A stretch of 6,596 nucleotides of DNA from Bacteroidota bacterium (GTDB lineage Bacteria; Bacteroidota; Bacteroidia; Chitinophagales; Chitinophagaceae). The number at the start of each line of letters is the position of its first letter. Position 1 is the first letter of the stretch. Of the stretch, positions 1 through 5,374 are shown piece after piece. The notes beneath the pieces are model-generated. The model made no database searches. It was not told the origin of the DNA and saw nothing but the letters and a program-made list of their open reading frames with translations. Made by a program: the position numbers and the translations under genes. The stretch lies in the NCBI GenBank assembly GCA_028876035.1, contig JAGWTK010000223.1, positions 1-6,596 of the forward strand, in the 5' to 3' direction.

Positions 1-854
1 ACAACAATACAAATCGCGCCGATATCGGAAGCTGCATTCAAAAAGCCGAAACCGCGTGGACCAATTTTAAGGATATCACGGGCAAATACGGGTACCATGG
101 CCACGGCCCCGCCAAACAATACAGCAAACAAATCGAGGGATAAGGCGCCCAGGACTTCTTTGGTGCGCAGCACAAACCTTAATCCTTCCTTTACGCTTTC
201 CCAGGTACGTTTTTCTTTTCGCTCAAGCACGGGAGGCTTGGGACTTAACTGGAACATGTTCACCAGCGCAAGCGTAATGAAAACGACGATGCAACAAAGC
301 GTACCGGTATTGCCCAATCCTGCTATCAGGAATCCGCCAACCGCATGTCCGCATACAGAAGCGGTGAGCCAGGTGCCCTGGTTCCAGGTTGTAGCGTTTT
401 GCAAATGTTCTCTCGGGACGATGGAAGCGAGGATAACATTAAAACTCGGCCCCACAAATGCGCGGATGATGCCGGTAAAGAATATCGTTGCATAGATACC
501 GCCGGCAATGGCATGATTGCTGAGCCGGTTCTGGGTGAAAGCGGTTGACAGCAGCAACAAAACCAAGGAAGCGAGCAGGTAGAGTGCCATTCCGCGCAGG
601 ATCAACTTTCTTTTTTCGCTGATATCGATCGTATGACCCGCATAGAGCGCCATCGTGAACGCAGGCACAAACTCTGAAAGTCCTACCAATCCAATCGCCA
701 GTGGCGCATTGGTGAGGTTATAAATCCACCATCCTACCAGGGTACTCATCATGCGCAGGCCCATAATAAACAGGAATCGTCCTGTTAATAATACCCTGAA
801 TTCTTTCTGTTTAATGGAAGCAAATGGATCCCTGGACTGCACGGTTAGGCTCAT
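1..854 (-). CDS. MFS transporter, MFS_3/EntS-like exporter, C-terminus cut by window edge
   Basis: An uninterrupted reading frame enters from the left edge and gives 284 codons starting MSLTVQSRDPF; about 120-150 residues of a usual 400-430 are missing. The protein is strongly hydrophobic with clustered helices (about 22-46, 52-72, 86-105, 115-143, 160-180, 184-202), then a charged cytoplasmic loop (about 206-230, ERKEKRTWESVKEGLRFVLR) and the start of the second half (LFGGAVAMVPVFARDIL). The order fits one six-helix bundle, central loop and second bundle of the major facilitator superfamily. The loop after helix 2 (AGHTIDISEKRK, 72-83) is a degenerate MFS motif A. GFGFLNAASDIGA (268-280) resembles the matching segment of MFS_3/EntS-type exporters, which use the proton gradient to export small molecules. 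The substrate cannot be read from the sequence. The start at 854 is the first ATG downstream of a good -7 box. Family call firm, subfamily less so. Confidence 0.85.
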   Translation of the reverse strand, partial: MSLTVQSRDPFASIKQKEFRVLLTGRFLFIMGLRMMSTLVGWWIYNLTNAPLAIGLVGLSEFVPAFTMALYAGHTIDISEKRKLILRGMALYLLASLVLLLLSTAFTQNRLSNHAIAGGIYATIFFTGIIRAFVGPSFNVILASIVPREHLQNATTWNQGTWLTASVCGHAVGGFLIAGLGNTGTLCCIVVFITLALVNMFQLSPKPPVLERKEKRTWESVKEGLRFVLRTKEVLGALSLDLFAVLFGGAVAMVPVFARDILKIGPRGFGFLNAASDIGAICIV

Positions 855-875
855 GCGGAGGAGTTGGATGAGGAA

Positions 876-883
876 CAAAGTTA
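876..883 (-). promoter_or_regulatory. Probable -7 box of the MFS gene promoter
   Basis: On the minus strand this reads TAACTTTG, a full match to the Bacteroidota -7 consensus TAnnTTTG. It ends 21 bp before the MFS start codon, nearly the same layout as the stronger promoter before the ABC permease. No TTTG stands 17-23 bp upstream; that space is filled by TAAGTNN heptamer repeats (ACTTA on this strand). Only half of the promoter is therefore supported, and an 8-mer with two free positions can occur by chance in AT-rich DNA. Confidence 0.4.
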
Positions 884-916
884 AGTAGTAAGTAATAAGT
901 TTTAAGTGGTAAGTCT
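882..916. repeat. Five tandem heptamers TAAGTNN
   Basis: The block reads in exact 7-nt register as TAAGTAG, TAAGTAA, TAAGTTT, TAAGTGG, TAAGTCT. Positions 1-5 are the same in all five units and positions 6-7 vary freely. The first two bases overlap the probable -7 box of the MFS gene, so the array fills the place where a -33 element should be. Confidence 0.85.
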
Positions 917-934
917 TTTTGATCGGCTGTTGGG

Positions 935-976
935 TAAGCGGTAAGCAGAAGTAGAAAGTAAAAATTAAAAAGTAAA
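935..976. repeat. Degenerate heptamer array, TAAGCNN then AAGTAAA-type units
   Basis: Six consecutive 7-nt units can be read: TAAGCGG, TAAGCAG, AAGTAGA, AAGTAAA, AATTAAA, AAGTAAA. The first two are variants of the TAAGTNN unit to the left; the others are shifted by one base and more A-rich. The block is weaker than 882-916 and is out of phase with it. Confidence 0.6.
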
Positions 977-1012
977 AATATTTATACCGCAGCTCTATCC
1001 TGATGAATAGTC

Positions 1013-1033
1013 TAAGTACTACGTACTAAGTAC
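1013..1033. repeat. Three tandem heptamers TAAGTAC / TACGTAC / TAAGTAC
   Basis: Three contiguous 7-nt units differ at a single position in the middle one. The block contains an inner inverted repeat (AGTAC, 3-nt loop, GTACT), so it could fold into a short hairpin. The last unit plus the next C (AAGTACC, 1028-1034) is the exact reverse complement of GGTACTT at 1096-1102. Confidence 0.75.
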
Positions 1034-1095
1034 CCCCAGTTTCAATCCAAAAGTGACACCAAGTAAAGACCCGGTGCATTATGGCGACTCGTCTT

Positions 1096-1115
1096 GGTAC
1101 TTTGTACTTTGTACC
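1096..1115. repeat. Heptamer repeat TACTTTG x2 flanked by GGTAC/GTACC
   Basis: Two perfect copies of TACTTTG lie at 1098-1104 and 1105-1111, followed by TACC. Read on the other strand the unit is CAAAGTA, a rotation of AAGTACA and close to the TAAGTAC unit at 1013-1033, so this block looks like the same repeat type in inverted orientation. The ends form a 5-bp inverted repeat around a 10-nt loop. There is no T-run after it on either strand, so I do not call it a terminator. Confidence 0.7.
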
Positions 1116-1122
1116 CCATTTT

Positions 1123-1154
1123 CACATCAGCACATCAGCACATTAGCACATTAA
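1123..1154. repeat. Four tandem octamers CACAT(C/T)A(G/A)
   Basis: Four contiguous 8-nt units read CACATCAG, CACATCAG, CACATTAG, CACATTAA. The change from C to T at position 6 is shared by the last two units, as expected from stepwise duplication. The array stops one base before the stop codon of the deoxynucleoside kinase, so in that transcript it would be the first part of the 3' untranslated region. Its period (8) and sequence differ from the heptamers to its left. Confidence 0.85.
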
Positions 1155-1155
1155 C

Positions 1156-1788
1156 TCAGGGTAATGTAAAATAATGCTGTCCCTCTCCCAGGTCCTTATC
1201 CAGCGCATCGGTTACCACTTTCAGGTGTTTTTCGTTCCCGAGGAAATCGGCATTGGAGGCATCGATAAAGATGGTTTTGATATTGTGCTGTTTAATGTAG
1301 TGCGTGTACGTCTCCTGGAGGTTAAACAAATATTCGTCGGGGATGGCCTGCTCGTAACTCCGGTTGCGCTTGCGGATGTTTTGCTGCAGTTTTTGTACCG
1401 GTGAATGGAGGTAGATAAGTACATCAGGCTGCACCAGCTGCTGGTGGATGATGTCGAATAGCCGCTGGTAGAGCCGAAACTCTTCTTCCGGTAAATTCAC
1501 TTTTGCAAAGAGCAGGCATTTCGTGAACAGGTAGTCCGAAATGGTGATGGTTTGAAAAAGATCGGTGGTATGGATGAGCTCTTTTAGCTGTTTGTAACGT
1601 TCCGCCATGAAAAACAGTTCCAGCGGAAAAGCGAATTGCTTTGGGTTTGAATAGAACTTGGGCAGGAAAGGATTGTCGGTAAATTCTTCCAGCACCAGCC
1701 GCGCATTGTAATGCCTGGCCAGCAGGTGAGATAGGGTTGTTTTGCCCGCGCCGATATTGCCTTCAATGGTAACGAAATGGTGGTTCAT
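1156..1788 (-). CDS. Deoxynucleoside kinase (dCK/dGK family)
   Basis: A 210-residue protein, the usual size for the deoxynucleoside kinase family (Pfam dNK), which phosphorylates deoxynucleosides with ATP at the 5' position in the cytoplasmic salvage pathway. A Walker A loop GNIGAGKTT lies at 10-18 near the N-terminus. An acidic pair EE at 34-35 follows beta strand 2, where the family places its catalytic glutamate. DVLIYLHSP (122-130) matches the core strand before the LID, and RKRNRSYEQ (139-147) is the Arg-rich LID that grips ATP phosphates. FIDASNADF (174-182) matches the late strand. Where many relatives have a D/ERS or D/ERY motif, this one has SDYLF (84-88). It starts 34 bp after the folK stop on the same strand, so both are probably co-transcribed. 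Substrate preference (dA, dG, dC or T) cannot be settled from sequence alone. Confidence 0.92.
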   Translation of the reverse strand: MNHHFVTIEGNIGAGKTTLSHLLARHYNARLVLEEFTDNPFLPKFYSNPKQFAFPLELFFMAERYKQLKELIHTTDLFQTITISDYLFTKCLLFAKVNLPEEEFRLYQRLFDIIHQQLVQPDVLIYLHSPVQKLQQNIRKRNRSYEQAIPDEYLFNLQETYTHYIKQHNIKTIFIDASNADFLGNEKHLKVVTDALDKDLGEGQHYFTLP

Positions 1789-1822
1789 GCCCGATTTACT
1801 GCAATAGTAAGTTGTCTGTTGC

Positions 1823-2311
1823 TCAGACCTGCGAAAACTTTTTCACAGTCAGTGGATCAGTACATTTTTTGAGCAAACTTTCAATGGTTTCATGGTATAC
1901 AGGGTGTACCAGTTGCGGCGCAATTTCTGCAAGCGGCACCAGTACAAACCTGCGATCGGCGAGCCGGGGATGGGGGATGATGAGGCCGGGTGTTTCGATG
2001 ACCTGTTCACCGTACAACAAGATATCAATATCAATCGTGCGTGGCCCGTACTTCTCCTGCCGTATCCGCCCAATATCATGTTCAATCGATAGAATCTTTT
2101 CCAGCAGTACGGGCGGCGCAAATAAGGTGTGCAATTGAATAACCTGGTTGAGGAATGCGGGTTGATCGGTTTTTCCCCAGGCCGCTGTTTCATATATCGA
2201 AGAAACAGTGCCGGTTTGTCCGCAGCGGCGGGCCAGGCCTTCCTGCGCTTTTGCAAGATATTCCAAACGATTGCCTACATTGCCGCCTGTCAGTAAATAA
2301 ACCGTATTCAT
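1823..2311 (-). CDS. folK: 2-amino-4-hydroxy-6-hydroxymethyldihydropteridine pyrophosphokinase (HPPK)
   Basis: A 162-residue cytoplasmic enzyme of folate synthesis that moves pyrophosphate from ATP to 6-hydroxymethyl-7,8-dihydropterin, making the substrate for dihydropteroate synthase. The family signature is complete: YGPRTIDIDILLYG at 88-101, with R91 and the two magnesium-binding aspartates D94 and D96, then HPRLADRRFVLVPLAEIAP at 114-132. The start (YLLTGGNVGNR, 5-15) matches the usual LGSNxG strand and loop, and YETAAWG (40-46) is the conserved pterin-side loop. The length is normal (about 160). ATG at 2311 is the first in-frame start before the conserved strand and leaves a 62-bp divergent gap to sppA. 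It is probably the first gene of a folK-deoxynucleoside kinase operon. On its strand a weak promoter-like pair occurs (TTTA, 19 bp, GATATTTG), one mismatch in each box. Confidence 0.96.
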   Translation of the reverse strand: MNTVYLLTGGNVGNRLEYLAKAQEGLARRCGQTGTVSSIYETAAWGKTDQPAFLNQVIQLHTLFAPPVLLEKILSIEHDIGRIRQEKYGPRTIDIDILLYGEQVIETPGLIIPHPRLADRRFVLVPLAEIAPQLVHPVYHETIESLLKKCTDPLTVKKFSQV

Positions 2312-2328
2312 ATATTGCCAAAATAAGC

Positions 2329-2359
2329 CGGACCAAATATCTCTAAATTTAATGGTCCG
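2329..2359. promoter_or_regulatory. Inverted repeat in the folK/sppA divergent region
   Basis: CGGACCA at 2329-2335 and TGGTCCG at 2353-2359 are perfect 7-bp inverted copies around a 17-bp AT-rich spacer. The half-site centres lie 24 bp apart, a little over two helical turns. The pair occupies half of the only DNA between two divergent genes, so it is well placed for an operator acting on either. It could also be an RNA hairpin in the sppA leader, or chance. The spacer contains TAAATTTA (2344-2351), one base off the -7 consensus on the plus strand, but with no -33 box at a normal distance. Confidence 0.4.
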
Positions 2360-2373
2360 CTAAAGCGAATTCA

Positions 2374-4140
2374 ATGCGACAATTTTTCAAAATGTTTTTT
2401 GCGGCATTGCTTGCCATCGGCATATTCAGCATCATTGCAATCATCATCTTTTTTGCCTGGATTGCGGGTATCGCCAGCAGTGTTTCATCCGATAAAACGG
2501 AAACAGGCAAGGCCGCCGTACTCTATCTTGATCTCAGCCAGGTGATTCGCGAACAGGTACAGGATAATCCTTTCTCGGGCCTGGGTGGCGACGATAATTA
2601 TGATAATCCGGGTTTGTACGACATCGTGCGCCTGATCCATTATGCCAAATCCGACAGCGCGGTAAAGGGTATCTATATTAAATGTAACGGAAATCCCAAT
2701 GGCTTCGCTACTTCCGAAGAACTCCGCAACGCTCTGGCCGATTTCAAATCCGGCAAAAAATTCATCTATGCATTTGCAGATGTGATTCCGCAACGCGCCT
2801 ACTATGTCGCCAATATTGCTGATAAAGTGTATGCCAATCCAAAGGGCGGACTGGATTGGAAAGGTTTCTCGCTGGAATACATGTTCTTCAAACAAACCCT
2901 CGATAAACTGGGCATCGAACCACAAATATTTTATGCGGGTAAATTCAAAAGCGCGACCGAACCGTTTCGCGCCACCGAAATGACAGATGCCAACCGGCTG
3001 CAGTCGACCGTTTTCCTCAATGACCTGTACAATCGCTTTCTCATCGAAACAGCCACAGCGCGTCATACAGACACGGCTACCCTGCACCAACTGGCCAACA
3101 GCATGACGATACAAACTGCTGCTGATGCGGTGAAATACCAGCTACTGGATGGCGTTCGCTACGACGATGAAGTGAAAGAAGAAATCAGGAAACGGCTGTC
3201 CCTTGCGGACAAAGACAAGATCAATTTTGTACCCATCGGTAAATATGCAAAGGCAGTGAACTATAAAAACGGGTCTGGGTCCGATAAAATTGCCGTCATT
3301 TTTGCCCAGGGCGATATTGTTGATGGGAGGGGAGACAAGGGCGATATCGGCGGCGATACCTATCGTGGATTGATTCGCACCGCAAGGATGGATGACAATA
3401 TCAAAGCAATCGTGGTACGGGTAAACAGCGGTGGCGGAAGTGCCATGGCCAGTGAAGACATGTGGCGTGAACTGGAGCTGGCCAAAAAGAAAAAGCCGGT
3501 GGTGCTCAGCTTTGGCGATTATGCTGCTTCGGGTGGTTATTATATGTCCTGCGGGGCCGACAGCATCTTCACCCAACCCAATACCTTAACGGGATCGATT
3601 GGCGTATTTACGATCATTCCAAACATGCAGCGCCTGTTCAGTGATAAGCTGGGTATCACGTTCGATGGCGTAAAGACAGGACCCTTTGCCGACATGCCCA
3701 CCGCCAGCCGTCCGCTCACTGAGATGGAAAAAAAGTTTTTACAGAGCGATATTGACAGCATCTACCAAACCTTCCTGACCCGCGTTGCAACAGGACGGCA
3801 TATTAACACGGCATTGGTGGATAGTATCGGACAAGGCAGGGTGTGGACCGGACAAAGAGGCATTGCGCTTGGACTGGCCGACCGTATCGGCGGTTTGCAG
3901 GACGCGGTTGATTGCGCAGCGCGGATGGCAAAGTCAGGTTCCTACCGCATTAAGGAGTATCCGGAGCCGCTGAGCTGGTGGGAGACACTCACCGGCGGCT
4001 ATAAAAAAACGATCGAATCACAGGCCATGGAAAAAGAACTGGGCGTTGAAGGCATGTCGATGTACCAGTCAATCCGGAAATTGAAAAAATCTTTCAATAG
4101 CGCACAGGCCAGGATGCCCTTTGATTGTTTCATTAACTAA
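2374..4140 (+). CDS. sppA: Signal peptide peptidase SppA, long (67K) form
   Basis: A 588-residue membrane-bound serine protease that degrades signal peptides left in the membrane. One N-terminal hydrophobic anchor (about 8-34) precedes an extracytoplasmic part with the two tandem SppA domains of the long form. The N-terminal domain carries the general-base lysine in GKFKSATEPF (K192, matching K209 of E. coli SppA). The C-terminal domain carries the nucleophile in GDYAASGGYY (S386, matching S409), followed by the conserved TLTGSIGVF (404-412). The loop before it reads VNSGGGSAMASE (350-361), where most relatives have SPGG, so one proline is replaced by glycine. Length is close to the E. coli enzyme (618). 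ATG at 2374 puts a short basic stretch just before the anchor, as expected. It diverges from folK; the next gene has its own promoter, so sppA may be transcribed alone. Confidence 0.95.
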   Translation: MRQFFKMFFAALLAIGIFSIIAIIIFFAWIAGIASSVSSDKTETGKAAVLYLDLSQVIREQVQDNPFSGLGGDDNYDNPGLYDIVRLIHYAKSDSAVKGIYIKCNGNPNGFATSEELRNALADFKSGKKFIYAFADVIPQRAYYVANIADKVYANPKGGLDWKGFSLEYMFFKQTLDKLGIEPQIFYAGKFKSATEPFRATEMTDANRLQSTVFLNDLYNRFLIETATARHTDTATLHQLANSMTIQTAADAVKYQLLDGVRYDDEVKEEIRKRLSLADKDKINFVPIGKYAKAVNYKNGSGSDKIAVIFAQGDIVDGRGDKGDIGGDTYRGLIRTARMDDNIKAIVVRVNSGGGSAMASEDMWRELELAKKKKPVVLSFGDYAASGGYYMSCGADSIFTQPNTLTGSIGVFTIIPNMQRLFSDKLGITFDGVKTGPFADMPTASRPLTEMEKKFLQSDIDSIYQTFLTRVATGRHINTALVDSIGQGRVWTGQRGIALGLADRIGGLQDAVDCAARMAKSGSYRIKEYPEPLSWWETLTGGYKKTIESQAMEKELGVEGMSMYQSIRKLKKSFNSAQARMPFDCFIN

Positions 4141-4169
4141 AAAAATCAGGGGAGAGTGTCTGTTTTGAC

Positions 4170-4195
4170 GGCCGCTTTTTTGCGACCAGCTTTTT
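4170..4195 (+). terminator. Weak candidate terminator after sppA
   Basis: GGCCGC (4170-4175) and GCGACC (4182-4187) can pair with one C-A mismatch around a TTTTTT loop, and a TTTTT run follows after AGC. It starts 30 bp after the sppA stop. The stem is short and imperfect and the T-run is offset by three bases, so termination would be partial at best. It overlaps the -33 box of the next promoter. Confidence 0.3.
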
Positions 4196-4209
4196 ATCAG
4201 ATAGATTTG
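4179..4209 (+). promoter_or_regulatory. Bacteroidota-type promoter for the ABC permease operon
   Basis: TTTG at 4179-4182, a 19-bp spacer, then TAGATTTG at 4202-4209 match the Bacteroidota primary sigma factor promoter (TTTG and TAnnTTTG) at every fixed position and at the preferred spacing. A transcript would begin around 4214-4217, leaving a leader of only about 12-15 nt before the ATG at 4229. No Shine-Dalgarno lies in that leader, which is normal for the phylum. The promoter separates the permease unit from sppA. It is the best promoter in the window. Confidence 0.8.
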
Positions 4210-4228
4210 CCCGAAATAGAACGCATAC

Positions 4229-5347
4229 ATGGACAGGTCCTATAATCAATGGAAAGCAATGCTGGCGATTACCAAAGCCAGTTTCAGATCAATATTCAGA
4301 AGTCCTTCTGCTGTTGTTTTCAGCTTTGGTTTTCCCCTCATATTTATCATGGTGTTTGGCTTTATCGGAGGCGGGGGCGGCGGACCTGTTTTTAAGATTG
4401 CATTTGACGAAGGAAATGATACACACAATGCCCTGTACGATTCGTTGATCGCTTCGAAAAGTATAAAAGTGATGGTGTATCCGACTGCCGCGCAACTGGA
4501 GACCGATCTCAATAAAGGAAAGATCGCAGGTGTGGTGAAGATTGAAAAAAATCCGGTGGCCGGTGCAAAACCGGATTATATTCTCCGTTTTCGCAGTACC
4601 ACCGCCAGCAGTGATAAGATACCGCAGTTCCTGACCCTTGCCGATAATATCAGTCAGAAGGTGAACAATGCGATCCTGGGTATCCGGCCGGCGTATGCCG
4701 CATATGTACCGCGACCGGATGACATCAAGCATGTGACCGAATACAAGATGATCGATTTCATCCTGCCCGGTCAGCTGGGTTTTTCATTGTTAAGCGCGGG
4801 TATCTTCGGTGTTGCCTTCCTGTTTTTCAACCTGCGGCAAACAATGGTGCTCAAACGCTTTTTTGCAACGCCCATCAACAGGCGGAATATTGTTTTTGGG
4901 GAAGCCATCAGCCGGGTTTTGTTCCAGATGATTACTGCAATTGTAATCTTGCTGATTGGACATTTTGTATTCGGGTTCACCCTCATCCATGGTGCACTTA
5001 CCCTGGTTGAATTATTGATCCTAAGTTTTCTCGGCCTGGTCGTGTTTATGGGAATGGGTTTTGTGGTAAGCGGACTGGCGAAAAGCGAGAGTTCGATTCC
5101 GCCATTGGCTAACCTGATTACCCTGCCCCAGTTTCTATTATCCGGAACCTTTTTTTCTATTGATGTATTCCCGGGCTGGCTGCAACCCTTTTGCCGGATA
5201 TTGCCCCTGACCTACCTGAACGAAGCGATGCGCAAAGTGGCATTTGAGGGAGCGCATTTGTATGAATGCTGGAAACAGCTGGGTGTGCTGGCCATTTGGG
5301 GGGTTATCGCGTATTCGCTGGCCGTAAAAGTGTTCCGCTGGGAGTAG
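4229..5347 (+). CDS. ABC-2 type transporter permease
   Basis: A 372-residue integral membrane protein of the ABC-2 exporter permease family (DrrB/YhhJ-like). A short amphipathic N-terminal stretch (1-25) leads to helix 1 (about 28-46). An extracytoplasmic domain of about 125 residues follows (about 50-172), then five helices (about 176-200, 228-250, 256-283, 293-313, 349-367). The cytoplasmic loop LKRFFATPINRRN (208-220) and the late segment LLSGTFFSIDVFPGWLQP (303-320) with LPLTYLNEAMR (325-335) are typical of the family. Such proteins dimerise and need a separate ATPase to export drugs, lipids or polysaccharide. No ATPase gene lies beside it, so the partner must be encoded elsewhere. A run of six glycines (47-52) directly follows helix 1. 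It is first in a likely operon, driven by the promoter at 4179-4209 and followed after 27 bp by the SRPBCC gene. The substrate is unknown. Confidence 0.9.
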   Translation: MDRSYNQWKAMLAITKASFRSIFRSPSAVVFSFGFPLIFIMVFGFIGGGGGGPVFKIAFDEGNDTHNALYDSLIASKSIKVMVYPTAAQLETDLNKGKIAGVVKIEKNPVAGAKPDYILRFRSTTASSDKIPQFLTLADNISQKVNNAILGIRPAYAAYVPRPDDIKHVTEYKMIDFILPGQLGFSLLSAGIFGVAFLFFNLRQTMVLKRFFATPINRRNIVFGEAISRVLFQMITAIVILLIGHFVFGFTLIHGALTLVELLILSFLGLVVFMGMGFVVSGLAKSESSIPPLANLITLPQFLLSGTFFSIDVFPGWLQPFCRILPLTYLNEAMRKVAFEGAHLYECWKQLGVLAIWGVIAYSLAVKVFRWE

Positions 5348-5374
5348 TATTGTTGATAAATAAATGCATTTTGC

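Larger units (their letters stand above)
855..1155. other. Gene-free, repeat-rich intergenic stretch
   Basis: These 301 bp lie between two minus-strand genes, the MFS exporter and the deoxynucleoside kinase. I find no plausible coding frame, tRNA or strong terminator. The stretch is AT-rich on its left side and holds at least five blocks of short tandem repeats, four with a 7-nt period or motif and one with an 8-nt period. A 7-bp inverted pair also spans it, AAGTACC at 1028-1034 and GGTACTT at 1096-1102. The segment 1035-1095 is not repetitive and shows nothing I recognise. Because the left end probably carries the exporter promoter, some of the repeats sit in or next to regulatory DNA. Confidence 0.8.

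Noticed and set aside
97..548. Plus-strand open frames (97-495, 345-548) and a minus-strand frame in another register (326-514)
   Set aside because: They overlap the MFS gene, whose continuous minus-strand frame has clear membrane-helix structure; the other translations show no recognisable family pattern.
1096..1115. Possible terminator for the folK-kinase transcript
   Set aside because: There is a 5-bp inverted repeat, but no T-run follows on the minus strand and the stem is AT/GC mixed and short.
882..1154. Possible CRISPR array
   Set aside because: The units are 7-8 nt, directly contiguous, with no 25-40 nt repeats or unique spacers, and no cas gene is present.
1174..1766. Short frames overlapping the deoxynucleoside kinase (1174-1404 plus; 1221-1424 and 1584-1766 minus in another frame)
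   Set aside because: The kinase frame carries the P-loop and LID motifs; the others are low-complexity shadows of it.
1812..2346. Frames opposite or out of frame with folK (1812-2138, 1892-2092, 1849-2256, 2155-2346)
   Set aside because: folK has the full HPPK signature over the same bases; these translations are rich in Cys, Ser and Arg in the way shadow frames are.
2485..3761. Long minus-strand frames opposite sppA (2485-3114, 3142-3576, 3540-3761)
   Set aside because: They mirror the codon pattern of sppA, have no family signs, and sppA has both catalytic residues in the expected order.
4246..4990. Minus-strand frames opposite the ABC permease, one with a poly-proline run
   Set aside because: The prolines are the reverse-strand reading of the permease glycine run; no independent support for a gene.
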